Assembly (NCBI RefSeq): GCF_003367505.1
Contig: NZ_PXXX01000009.1
Coordinates: 1-64,000 of the forward strand
DNA from: Lysinibacillus capsici
GTDB lineage: Bacteria; Bacillota; Bacilli; Bacillales_A; Planococcaceae
DNA length: 64,000 bases
Reading direction: 5' to 3'
Within the stretch, counting starts at the first letter, position 1. The number at the start of each line of letters is the position of its first letter. Shown in pieces: positions 23,692 to 32,871 of the stretch. The notes below the pieces were generated by a model. It saw only the letters and a list, made by a program, of their open reading frames with translations. It made no database searches and had not been told where the DNA came from. The position numbers were made by a program, and so were the translations under genes.

Positions 23692-26600
23692 CTACTTAAA
23701 TTCAATTTCCTCTGCCGAAGCCCCTTTAGTATACGTAATGGTCGCTCCATCAGGTAAATTTCGTATTTCTTTTACATTTTTTCCTTCGATAATAATTTCA
23801 CCAATTTTCGTACCTTTAAAGTCAATAATCGCATTTCCTTTTTTTGGACTAATCGTTACTGTTTTATCCGCAAATCCTTCCCCATGGAATTCAGCATATT
23901 GACTAAATACAGCAATTCCATTTTTAATATTTGTATTTTTCCCTAACGATAGCGAAATGCTTGGGCGATTCATGATTAGTTTACCTGTTTTGTAGTTATC
24001 AAAATTGTATACATTTTCAGGTGTTATTGGTGTTGGTATTTCCTCATTGTCTGCTTTCAAATCAATTTGAACTAATACTGGGTCATGATCTGATGCACGG
24101 CCTTGTGCTTCTGTAAAGTTCGCATTTATATGAATCAAGTCAATTTCTGTAACGTCAGCAAGCTTATTCGAAACTAAAATATGATCCAACACTTGATTGT
24201 TTCCTTGGAAGAAGTAAGTAAAACGATCTTGCTCTGGGGCTTTATCTATCATATTCGTTAAAACATCACCCTTTAACGTTTGAAGAGCTGGTGTGAATTC
24301 AAAGTCATTCATGTCCCCTGCTACAATGATATTTAAATCTGGATTAATGGCAAGTCCTTCATCGATAAAATCATTGATGGCTTGAGCAAGCTGAATACGT
24401 TTCTTTACTGATTCTAGCACTGGTGGCTGAGTTGGTCCCCAAAGTGAACCATCTCCACCTTTAGAATTTAGGTGAGCTCCGATAATCACTACACGTTCTT
24501 TCTGGAATTCAAATTCGGCTGCAATTGGTTTTCGTGTATCTACAAATTTTGATGGATCAACAAAGCCAGGATTTAAAGCGAGGCTTCCATCTGCTGTCCA
24601 CGTATTGGTTTGGTCACCCATCCCTTTTATACCTGACACTAATGAAACACGTTCTGGATTATATAGGTAACCTACACGAATATTACCGCCAGGTGCACCA
24701 CCTACTGTATTGTTAATTGGCATGACATCAATCCAATCATACGCAGGACCACCCGCAGCTTTAATTGCATGAATTAATCGCATATAGCTTTCCGATGCAT
24801 CCGCATTTCCTGAATCAGTTTGTCCATCATTATCTTGAACTTCGACTAATGTAATAATATCTGGTGATTTCATATTATTCACAAATGTCCCTGCAATTCT
24901 GGCTACTTTTTCGTTTGATGTATTGGCAGGATTATTTGAAAAGTTTTCGATATTATAGGAAGCGACATTTAACTTGTCCGCTACTGGTTCAAGATGCGTC
25001 ACTTCTTGCTGAAGATTCGCTTTTGTCACTTCTGGGAAGACTTTATTTGTGTTCAGTCGATAGCCATCTGTAAAATTCTCTACAAATCCGATAAGGGCAT
25101 CATTAAAACGATCACCTGAATCATAGTTTTTCCCTGCTACCCCTTCAAGCATAATTTTTTCTGGGTTATAATCATCGGCCGTTATATTTAAACCACCATT
25201 CACATTGAATGTATTATTAGTTGTGCTCGGTACAACAATTGGAGAATCGTTATTATAAATCGGTCCTATTACTCTCGCATCCGGGAATGATACCAGCATA
25301 TACTCGATAGATTCCCAAAAATCGATGCCATCTTCTTGTGGGTCAAAAATTGCAAAACTATCATTATCGATAATTTTATTTGGTGGCAACAGATCCTCCC
25401 CTATCACAAGGGCTTCTGGAATTCCTGCTGTACCTGTTTTTGTAATATTTGTTGCTGCAATTTGTGTATCTGTCAATCGAGAGTTGCCACCTGCCTCTAC
25501 TACATTTCCTGAAACGTTAATAACGTCCCCTACTGCTACATTATGTCCTGTCTTATTTACTTTGATAGCAGTTGATTTTACGCCATCAAATGACGACTCG
25601 TTTTCTTGCATAATAAAGCTAGTTGAATTTAAAACGAATGTTACAATTCCTGCCACATCATTTACTGTTAAATCGACATATGGTGATTTATGGCTTGCCC
25701 CTTGAATATCGCTAATCTTGGCATTTTTAGTATCAATAATTTCATAAACAAATGTAGCAATTGCACTGTTCGTTAAACCTTCTTTCACTGCAATCGCTTT
25801 AAGCGTCATTGGTTTATTAACAAGGATTTCCTCTGTATACTTTGCACTAGCTGTTGTTGGCGTTGAGCCATCCACTGTGTAATAAATCGTTGCTCCTTCA
25901 GTCATTGTAGAAAGGGAGACTTTCGTGCCAGCTGTTACGCCCCCGACGTGAGAAGCTTTGATATCCTGCACCTTTGTTACATCTTCAATAACGCGAAGAG
26001 GGAGCAATTGATGGTTTGTATATTGACCAACAATCCCTGTAATTTCCCCATAAGTTTTTCCACTCACTAAACCAGAATCTCTTGTTTTATCGTAAATAGC
26101 AAATGGGCCTACTTCGTCAGTACCTGTAAAGTTTTGACCCGAACCAGTAACGGTAACATTTTTAATTGTAACTAGTTTCGATTCATTGTCTTCCGCTACC
26201 TCATTACTTTTAATAAGATGTGGCTCTGGTATTGTCGAAGGAACAGGCATACCAACAAGTGAAATATTCGTTAATTGCTTTAGACCGCTATATTCATCTA
26301 CTCGTCCTTGCACCGTCACTCGATCACCGACATTTGCGGCAAGACTATCCACAGGATAGATGGCTATCGCCGCCCCATCTTCATCTTGAATGTGTGCTGT
26401 AGCCGTTTCTAATTTTGCTGTCACGATCCCTGATACGATAACAGTTTGCCCGATTTCTTTATTACGAGCTTCCGTAATGGATATAACAGTTGGCTCTTCT
26501 TTAACTGTATAATTAAAGGAAGCAATGTCACTATCGTCTAGGCCTGTTGCAGTAGCAAATGCTTTTATAGTCATGGCTTCATTTACAACAATCCCCGCTG

Positions 26601-27819
26601 CTGCATCATAAACCTCACTAGCTACTGACGGTTCAGAACCATCGATTGTGTAATAGATGGTTGCATTTGGGGTATTTGTAGATAATGTTACTTTCGTTCC
26701 TGCATAAACTTCGCCTGTTGCTGGTAAAGCCTTAATATTCTCTACTTGTGTTGGCTCATAGTTTGATACTAATTGGAAGCTTTCCGCGCTTAACGTTTTT
26801 AATTGATAGGTCCCGTTAAAAATTGACGCAATCCCTGTCACTGTGATGACATCATTGTTATTGAAGCCATCTGCTTCAAACTGAGAGAACTGATAGCCTG
26901 TACGGTTATCATGGCGAATTAACAGCTCGTTATTTGCTGCATCGACTGCTTTAAATTCAAATGTACCATACGTACCAGATGGCGCTAAATCTTTAATCTT
27001 CACATTTTCAAGTGTGATTAATCTTCCTTGTGTGTTATCATCCGCAATCGGTAAATTTACTGTCTGCGGTGTAGGTGCCGTCCCTGTAGAAATCCGTTCA
27101 ATTGTCGGTGAATTAAATTGAACCTCTCCACTATATAAACTAGTTTTCCCTGTGATGCTGACAATATCTCCAACAGCTAAGCTCCCTGCTTCTGCAGAAC
27201 TAGAGAAGACATATATCCCTGCTGTCTCATCCTGTACATAGAAGGCCTTGCCTCCCCAGCTACCAGGTATTGTCGTAACCGTCCCTTGAATTTGAACTGT
27301 GCGGTCTGTTCCAACAGCTGCACGAGCTTCGGCAATTGTTGCTGTCTCGGGAGGATTTGGTTCAGTAGTATCGTCCCTAACAAACTCCATTGAAGTTGGT
27401 GATTTTAGCCCTGCATGGTTGCCAAAATATTTTTCCAGTGAACCTGTTATTCTAACTTTTTTCCCAAGATTACTTGGGTTAGTAAATAATCCGAAATTGG
27501 CTCTATAGGAGCTTGGTAATTGAATATACAGCATTTTCGTGACATCTGTTTCATCTGGTGTATCAGCGATCGCAATATTTGTGTCACTATCTGCTATCAC
27601 AGAATAAGAAGTTTCACTTTTGGCGAACCCTACTATATATCCCTCTACAGCAACATTACTCTTTACTGCGGTTGGATCAAATTGATTGACCGCTTCCCCC
27701 ACTCCAATAGCTTCTGTCGTTTCGGCCTTTACAACTGTGAAGTAAGGTGAAATCATAGAGATTACAAGTAAAAATGATAACGCTATTTTGGTAACAACAT
27801 TACATTCATATTTCTTCAT
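23692..27819 (-). CDS. giant secreted endonuclease/exonuclease/phosphatase-family protein
   Basis: The 1375-residue protein has a signal peptide (1-32). The N-terminal two thirds alternate OB-like nucleic-acid-binding modules (for example TVQIQGTVTTIPGSWGGK and TVIVSGIVTAKLETAT) with two chitobiase-C-terminal-like modules (both containing ATIYYT(I/V)DGS). Residues about 960-1270 form an EEP nuclease domain with NVASYNIENF, a LVEVQD metal Glu, GAHLNSKGGD, VAGDMNDFE and RASDHDPV, so the active site looks intact. It resembles ExeM/NucH-type extracellular nucleases. No sortase or SLH anchor is present, but an SLH protein gene lies just upstream on the same strand. The C-terminal 90 residues are a small beta domain. 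Confidence 0.85.
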   Translation of the reverse strand: MKKYECNVVTKIALSFLLVISMISPYFTVVKAETTEAIGVGEAVNQFDPTAVKSNVAVEGYIVGFAKSETSYSVIADSDTNIAIADTPDETDVTKMLYIQLPSSYRANFGLFTNPSNLGKKVRITGSLEKYFGNHAGLKSPTSMEFVRDDTTEPNPPETATIAEARAAVGTDRTVQIQGTVTTIPGSWGGKAFYVQDETAGIYVFSSSAEAGSLAVGDIVSITGKTSLYSGEVQFNSPTIERISTGTAPTPQTVNLPIADDNTQGRLITLENVKIKDLAPSGTYGTFEFKAVDAANNELLIRHDNRTGYQFSQFEADGFNNNDVITVTGIASIFNGTYQLKTLSAESFQLVSNYEPTQVENIKALPATGEVYAGTKVTLSTNTPNATIYYTIDGSEPSVASEVYDAAAGIVVNEAMTIKAFATATGLDDSDIASFNYTVKEEPTVISITEARNKEIGQTVIVSGIVTAKLETATAHIQDEDGAAIAIYPVDSLAANVGDRVTVQGRVDEYSGLKQLTNISLVGMPVPSTIPEPHLIKSNEVAEDNESKLVTIKNVTVTGSGQNFTGTDEVGPFAIYDKTRDSGLVSGKTYGEITGIVGQYTNHQLLPLRVIEDVTKVQDIKASHVGGVTAGTKVSLSTMTEGATIYYTVDGSTPTTASAKYTEEILVNKPMTLKAIAVKEGLTNSAIATFVYEIIDTKNAKISDIQGASHKSPYVDLTVNDVAGIVTFVLNSTSFIMQENESSFDGVKSTAIKVNKTGHNVAVGDVINVSGNVVEAGGNSRLTDTQIAATNITKTGTAGIPEALVIGEDLLPPNKIIDNDSFAIFDPQEDGIDFWESIEYMLVSFPDARVIGPIYNNDSPIVVPSTTNNTFNVNGGLNITADDYNPEKIMLEGVAGKNYDSGDRFNDALIGFVENFTDGYRLNTNKVFPEVTKANLQQEVTHLEPVADKLNVASYNIENFSNNPANTSNEKVARIAGTFVNNMKSPDIITLVEVQDNDGQTDSGNADASESYMRLIHAIKAAGGPAYDWIDVMPINNTVGGAPGGNIRVGYLYNPERVSLVSGIKGMGDQTNTWTADGSLALNPGFVDPSKFVDTRKPIAAEFEFQKERVVIIGAHLNSKGGDGSLWGPTQPPVLESVKKRIQLAQAINDFIDEGLAINPDLNIIVAGDMNDFEFTPALQTLKGDVLTNMIDKAPEQDRFTYFFQGNNQVLDHILVSNKLADVTEIDLIHINANFTEAQGRASDHDPVLVQIDLKADNEEIPTPITPENVYNFDNYKTGKLIMNRPSISLSLGKNTNIKNGIAVFSQYAEFHGEGFADKTVTISPKKGNAIIDFKGTKIGEIIIEGKNVKEIRNLPDGATITYTKGASAEEIEFK

Positions 27820-27882
27820 TCGTTTAGCTCCTTATGATTTTAGTCTAAAATAATCTTTTCCTTAGGTTTTACATGGAAGTTA

Positions 27883-29739
27883 TTATTCAATTACTGTGTT
27901 CCCTACAACGGTTAACCCATCTAAAGAGAGGGTTACATTCGGTGCATAAATGATTAAATCTCCCGAAATAGTACCTGTACTACCAGATGGCATTAAAGAG
28001 TACCTCCCTGAAGCTGTTGGTGCAGTAAGCGTTACATTCCCATTCAAGGTATGACCATTCAAATCTATTACTACTAAATCTGTTAGCGTTACATCTGCAG
28101 TCACTGGAGCTGTTAACTTAATTAAGTCTCCTACTTTAGCTTTATTTAGTGCTTGTTTTAATTCCTCAGCATTCTTTACATGAAATTCATTCCCTTTTTC
28201 TGGTGGGATAACCGGATCAGGCGTCACATTTCCTCCCCCTGTGTCTGAGCCCCCCGTACTTGGCGAAGAGCCTCCAATAATTGCTTTAATTTGGGAAGCA
28301 ACCGAGGTAAAGTTAGTAATAATATTTGTTACTGTAGAGCCTGCAGGAATTGTTAAGTTATTAATGCGTAAACCTGAACTAATTGTGAGTCGAGTATCAG
28401 CATTTAACACCGTTAATTCATTCATTACACCATCCACGTTCAATAATAATTTTACTGCTACTGGAAGCAATAATTGTTCAAACTTTACATTCCCAGTCAT
28501 ATTCAGCTTTGCCGTAGATTCAATTATTACCTTCGTTGCTGCTCCATTAATATTTATAGCGGATATGTTATCTGTTATGATAAGTTCTGGAATCGTCGTG
28601 TCTGACACGATGGAAAAGTTACGCTTAACTTGTACTTTTCCAGCTCGCGAATTTTTAATTTTCAATATGGATGTACGTTGCTTTTCGCTTTCTAATGAAG
28701 CCATTGCCTCATCACTCGGATTGGCTATAATTAAATCGCCTGCAAGTGTGACACCATCAAATTCAATTTTAGTTTTAACATTTGAAGTTATAATTACATT
28801 TCCTGTAACCGTTACATTTTTAACCGTCATATTATCTGCATTAATCGTAATAGAATCGAGCGTTGCATTTGTATTAAATACAACTTCCTTTTTTTCTGGA
28901 TCTGTCTGATTTAAAACAATCGTATTCACTTTTGTTATGGTCCCATTTTCGATAGTAGCTGTAATTTTTGCCCCTGTTAGTGCGGTTTTGTTTTCAGCTG
29001 TAAAAATTGACTTTACTGAATCACCAAATAAATAAGTCTTACCATGAATAGCTAATTCATTTGCTGTATATTCCTCAACTTTAAACGTTACACTTTGAGA
29101 AGGTTGAGTAGGAGGATTAACAATACCTTCTGAACGAGTAATAAATGCCGCCATTTGACCACGTGTTACATTTGAAGATCCATCAAATAAGGTAGCTGTC
29201 TTACCTGTCGTTACGTTATTTTCATATAAAGCAGCAATCGCATCTTTGTATTCTACACGCACATCAGTGAATGGTAATGAATTCGTATTAGAAGCTTTTA
29301 ATTTAAAAGCATTCGCTAAAATTTTTGCTACATGGTTACGTTGAATAAATTCATGCTGACGAAATGTACCATCTTCATAGCCATCAATAATTCCCTCTTG
29401 CCTTAAGGCAGCAATTGCACCAAAATATAGATGATTAGTAGGAATATCTTTAAAGTTTGGATTGCTCACATTTGATGTATCCAGTTCTAAAACACCTGCA
29501 ATAATTTTAGCGGCTTGACCACGCGTTAAGTTTTGTTCGGGTTTAAATGTCCCATCTTTAAATCCCTTAATAATCCCACGATCATTTAAATTTTTAATTT
29601 CTTCATAAAATGGATGCGTTCGCTGAACATCCTTAAAACTACTGGCTTCAGATGTAATAGGTGCTACCACTACCGCTGAAGCTGTTAATGCCATTGCTGT
29701 TAATGCATTTAAATACTTGGATTTTCCCCATTTACTCAT
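27883..29739 (-). CDS. SLH-anchored surface protein with beta-helix-like repeats
   Basis: The 618 residues begin with a signal peptide (1-33). Three SLH domains follow (about 34-215), including RGIIKGFKDGTFKPEQNLTRG and DGYEDGTFRQHEFIQRN as the typical cores. Residues 220-480 and 510-618 are repetitive strands rich in Thr, Val, Ile and Asn (LTDLVVIDLNGHTLNGN, SGDLIIYAPNVTLSLDG), suggesting a right-handed beta-helix. SLH domains bind pyruvylated wall polymer. It is 63 bases upstream of the nuclease gene on the same strand with no clear terminator between, so it may scaffold that enzyme. Confidence 0.85.
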   Translation of the reverse strand: MSKWGKSKYLNALTAMALTASAVVVAPITSEASSFKDVQRTHPFYEEIKNLNDRGIIKGFKDGTFKPEQNLTRGQAAKIIAGVLELDTSNVSNPNFKDIPTNHLYFGAIAALRQEGIIDGYEDGTFRQHEFIQRNHVAKILANAFKLKASNTNSLPFTDVRVEYKDAIAALYENNVTTGKTATLFDGSSNVTRGQMAAFITRSEGIVNPPTQPSQSVTFKVEEYTANELAIHGKTYLFGDSVKSIFTAENKTALTGAKITATIENGTITKVNTIVLNQTDPEKKEVVFNTNATLDSITINADNMTVKNVTVTGNVIITSNVKTKIEFDGVTLAGDLIIANPSDEAMASLESEKQRTSILKIKNSRAGKVQVKRNFSIVSDTTIPELIITDNISAININGAATKVIIESTAKLNMTGNVKFEQLLLPVAVKLLLNVDGVMNELTVLNADTRLTISSGLRINNLTIPAGSTVTNIITNFTSVASQIKAIIGGSSPSTGGSDTGGGNVTPDPVIPPEKGNEFHVKNAEELKQALNKAKVGDLIKLTAPVTADVTLTDLVVIDLNGHTLNGNVTLTAPTASGRYSLMPSGSTGTISGDLIIYAPNVTLSLDGLTVVGNTVIE

Positions 29740-30181
29740 ACTTTGCGTAATCCCTCCCTATTCCTGTTTAGTAAAGATAAGTTTTAAATCCTCTTAACAA
29801 AATTATCGGTAATTATCAAACAATACCAAAATATTGTTTAACATAATAATTTTAACAGAAAAATAATAAATACTTTGTTATTTAATATGAATATTCTAAA
29901 TTCTATGTAAAATAGTACATATTTATCTTTTACAATAGTCATTCGAATAGTAGTTTTATATTATGTAATTACATTTTCGTATGAGCTAATGTACCAGCTC
30001 GTTCCGGCGGCATAAAAAAACTTCACTACTTTTGTAGAGAAGGACTGACATGACACCATAATAGCAGCTCGCTGAAAGATTGTTGCTTGACTGATTCCCT
30101 TCCACCTCCTTCATATGAAGCATCGAGATACAGTAAAACTACCATAGCCCATCGCACTTGTTGTCATAGTGGATAATAAAA
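29740..30181. other. intergenic with a hairpin, no gene
   Basis: Read on the minus strand, CTTCTCTAC/GTAGTGAAG followed by seven T residues (about 30015-30042) resembles a terminator without an attached gene. The AT-rich part at 29760-29960 probably holds the promoter of the SLH gene. Confidence 0.4.
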
Positions 30182-30203
30182 AGCCCTCCATTTGTGGAAG
30201 GCT
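30182..30203 (-). terminator. terminator of the ClbS-like gene
   Basis: An AGCCTTCCA/TGGAGGGCT stem is followed by TTTTTA on the minus strand. Confidence 0.75.
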
Positions 30204-30248
30204 AAAGTCAATTCGTTTGGTTTGTTATAGTAAGGAACATCTAATCTT

Positions 30249-30758
30249 TTAAAGGTTCATCTTCTTCCATTTTCGAATTTTGGTTCTGAAATTTGTAAAT
30301 GGAGCAACTGAGTTAATATGAACCCACTTCCAAACGGGCCAATTAGCTTGTGTTTTTGCCCATCGTCTTTGATCAACTTCAAATAATTCCTTTTCTGAAA
30401 GGGTATTTAACCACTCACATAAATGATTGACAGCTTCATTAAGCATTGCTTGTTGTTCCTTCAAAGAGTACTCTCCGTATTGTTTATAAAAAGAGTTATA
30501 CAATCCACTTAGATTATTCCATTTATAGCCTTCTGCAGGTGTATGTACTTCTTCGCACTTTTGTTCTTTTTGCTCCCAGTGAAGCAAAAGATTTATCCAA
30601 CCAAGTTGATAAGAAAGATTTTCAGATGGCGTTTTATCAACTTCTTTAATCCGTTTGTTTTTCAAGATTTCTGGTATATCATGAAATTCGGCAATATATT
30701 TTTTATACTTTTCGTTAATCGTACTAATCAATTCTTCTTTGTTGGCATACTGTCTCAC
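30249..30758 (-). CDS. ClbS/DfsB (DUF1706) family four-helix protein
   Basis: The 169 residues start at GTG after an AAGGGACGG site. The family signature is clear: [15 protein letters not shown] near 48-62, [16 protein letters not shown] near 77-92, and [25 protein letters not shown] at the C-terminus. ClbS of E. coli hydrolyses the colibactin cyclopropane to protect the producer. Most Firmicutes members have no known substrate. No biosynthetic cluster is nearby, so a detoxification or housekeeping role is only inferred. Confidence 0.8.
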   Translation of the reverse strand: MRQYANKEELISTINEKYKKYIAEFHDIPEILKNKRIKEVDKTPSENLSYQLGWINLLLHWEQKEQKCEEVHTPAEGYKWNNLSGLYNSFYKQYGEYSLKEQQAMLNEAVNHLCEWLNTLSEKELFEVDQRRWAKTQANWPVWKWVHINSVAPFTNFRTKIRKWKKMNL

Positions 30759-31005
30759 TCTATTTCCGTCCCTTCCACCTATTTCTTAAGTTCAGTCTAA
30801 CATAACGCGAATACGCTAATTTTGAAATTTTTTTTAAAAAAGTTGTTATATGGTAAGTGTTACCTTCTATTTTTTCGGTGGATGTATAAGTAACCAAAAT
30901 TTACACACACTAACCTTGAGTGTATTACCCATAACGAGTGAAACAGAGGGTTTTATTACGTTCTTCTTTTCTTATGTGTGATGATTAATAATAGAGGTGC
31001 TTGAA

Positions 31006-31209
31006 GTGACTACATTCGGAAAATGCTTATATATCGCATTCTTCATCATTATTTTTTTATTTACAACCATTTGGAATTATATTAAAAATGGTCATTGGGC
31101 TTTGCTAGAAAATTTATTCTTTGCCTTTTGGGTGGCCAGTTTCTTATTCATGGCATTACTACTTAGAAGTAAAAAAGAAGAATCGGAAAAAGCTCAAAAT
31201 AGAAGCTGA
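31006..31209 (+). CDS. small two-helix membrane protein
   Basis: The protein has 67 residues from GTG 31006, six bases after GAGGTG (an upstream GTG overlaps the site). Hydrophobic helices lie at about 6-22 and 32-52, followed by a charged tail (KKEESEKAQNRS). No family is recognised. A terminator follows. Confidence 0.55.
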   Translation: MTTFGKCLYIAFFIIIFLFTTIWNYIKNGHWALLENLFFAFWVASFLFMALLLRSKKEESEKAQNRS

Positions 31210-31250
31210 TTTGCCTGATTTAACTAGTGTTAAAATCCGCATCTATATTT

Positions 31251-31280
31251 GCTGTAGCTCTAATAAGCTGCAGCTTTTTT
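31251..31280 (+). terminator. terminator
   Basis: GCTGTAGCT pairs with AGCTGCAGC (one G-U) followed by six T residues. Confidence 0.75.
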
Positions 31281-31383
31281 ATTGTTGCATTCATAAAAGC
31301 TAGTCAGAACTACTATTTTATCGGTATATTAAAACTTAAAATGTTATACTATTCAATAAATTACTTTGAAGAAAGGAACGTGA

Positions 31384-31845
31384 ATGATGGAGGCTAAGAC
31401 CATTTTGTTAGATCAACTTTTAGCTAATGCAAATGACCCAAGTTGGTATATCTCATTTTCTGAAGTCGTAGAAGGGTTATCTGAAGCAGAAGCCTTTTGG
31501 AAACCCGATTCTTCTAGCCATAGTATGGCTGAAATTGTCCAGCATCTAATCTACTGGAATGAAATTTGGCAAATACGGTATCGAGAAAATCAAGTGAAGG
31601 CTCCTTCGCAAACAAATAATGCGAATACGTTTCTAGTTAAAGAGGAGGTAACTTTCTATGAATTAAAAGAAAAGTTATTACATATCCTACTTACGTGGCA
31701 AGAATTAATTGAGGAAGAGCAACTTTTATCTATCGTAAATGGGTTCCCTGTGAAAGCGCAATGGTGGGCCATCATATCTAATGCCGCTACCCATAATGCC
31801 TATCATATTGGACAGCTCGCCTATTTACGTAAAATGGAAAAATAG
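31384..31845 (+). CDS. DinB/YfiT-type four-helix metal-binding protein
   Basis: The 153-residue protein has the DinB superfamily pattern of His residues: one in IVQHLIYWNE (near residue 52) and two in ATHNAYHIGQL (near 138-142). These usually form a divalent metal site. Some members are bacillithiol- or mycothiol-dependent transferases and many are uncharacterised. An AAAGGAAC site precedes the ATG. It is a single gene; no partner is evident. Confidence 0.8.
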   Translation: MMEAKTILLDQLLANANDPSWYISFSEVVEGLSEAEAFWKPDSSSHSMAEIVQHLIYWNEIWQIRYRENQVKAPSQTNNANTFLVKEEVTFYELKEKLLHILLTWQELIEEEQLLSIVNGFPVKAQWWAIISNAATHNAYHIGQLAYLRKMEK

Positions 31846-31945
31846 ACATTTATATGCTATACTCTTAAAATAGGACTACTGTTAATAGTCCTATTTTTAT
31901 TTGTTGCTGCTTATTTAATTCAAATAACACCAAAGGGAGATGCAT

Positions 31946-32236
31946 GTGAGCCTAGAAGAAATTACACAGATCTATTCATTTTACTTCTTCACGACACCAA
32001 TTTTAGTAAGATTAATTGTATTTAATTTTATTTTTAAAGCCCATAAACATACTATGGTTATTTTATTGGATGCTATTGTTTTAGTATCAACCACTATTTG
32101 GTTAATATTGATTAGAGAGGTCATTTTCCCTCTGCCTTCGTTAATTTTAAATGTATTTAGTGTACTCTACATCCTATTAATTATTGACATTTCTATCAAT
32201 TATTATCGCATAAAAAGAAAGAGTTCATTGAAGTGA
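31946..32236 (+). CDS. three-helix membrane protein of unknown function
   Basis: The protein has 96 residues from GTG 31946 (AGGGAG six bases upstream; the ATG at 31940 overlaps that site). Helices lie at about 9-30, 38-57 and 63-85, followed by a basic tail KRKSSLK. No catalytic motif is seen. It faces the convergent 53-residue gene. Confidence 0.55.
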   Translation: MSLEEITQIYSFYFFTTPILVRLIVFNFIFKAHKHTMVILLDAIVLVSTTIWLILIREVIFPLPSLILNVFSVLYILLIIDISINYYRIKRKSSLK

Positions 32237-32278
32237 AAAGCCCAATTTATACATATAAACAAGCTCCAAACAAAAGAA

Positions 32279-32304
32279 AAAAGCATCTTTTTTCAAGATG
32301 CTTT
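32279..32304 (-). terminator. terminator of the 53-residue gene
   Basis: An AAAGCATCTT/AAGATGCTTT stem is followed by a T run on the minus strand. Confidence 0.75.
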
Positions 32305-32311
32305 GCTCTTA

Positions 32312-32473
32312 CTATTGGGGCAATTCTTCTGGTGTTTTCTCAAATTCAAGTATATGTCCATCAACTTTTGCTCTTTCTAGTTCCTCAATAAATTCTTCCT
32401 TACGTTCATCAAGTCTGGAGTCAAGTGTGTTTTGATAACCCGGAAATAGATTGTAATCTACTGGTTTCCCCAT
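32312..32473 (-). CDS. 53-residue soluble protein
   Basis: A short gene with an AAGAGGTG site before ATG 32473 and a terminator directly after its stop. The product (MGKPVDYNLFPGYQNTLDS, then a charged helix with ERKEEFIEELERAK, ending FEKTPEELPQ) is acidic, helical and without membrane or signal features. The clean signals on both sides argue it is real. Family and function are unknown. Confidence 0.6.
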   Translation of the reverse strand: MGKPVDYNLFPGYQNTLDSRLDERKEEFIEELERAKVDGHILEFEKTPEELPQ

Positions 32474-32871
32474 AAGTTCACCTCTTATTCTCAGCTTTTT
32501 TATTTATTATAGGGTATATTGATATTTTCTGACAATTGTTTATGTCAATTTTGATTACAAGGACTGACAAGACAATACAACGGAAGTCTTATAAAAAACG
32601 CCTACCTATACTTTATTGCCCATAAAATTATGCTGATAAATCGAAACAGCAAGGTTTGTCTTTGCCTCTAAACGTGCAATTTTCACAAACTTTGTTGATA
32701 ATCCCTAGACTGTTCCTCCCCTTTTTTACGGAAAATAAAAGCATTTTCCCTCAATTAGGTATGCTACAAAATCTTAAGAAATCTTCATAATTTTTCTCAA
32801 TAATTATTAATAATTACCATTTACAATAAGAAAAGTCGACAATAGATTAACATAGTTAGGAGCATCTTGTC
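32474..32871. other. intergenic, no gene supported
   Basis: It is AT-rich. A possible minus-strand GTG ORF of 26 codons near 32600-32700 lacks a well-placed ribosome binding site. It must hold the promoters of the 53-residue gene and the VanZ-like gene. Confidence 0.4.

Noticed and set aside
30040..30170. 43-codon minus-strand ORF starting near an AAGGAGGTGG
   Set aside because: The ribosome-binding-like sequence is inside the ORF, not before it, and the product looks like translated hairpin DNA.
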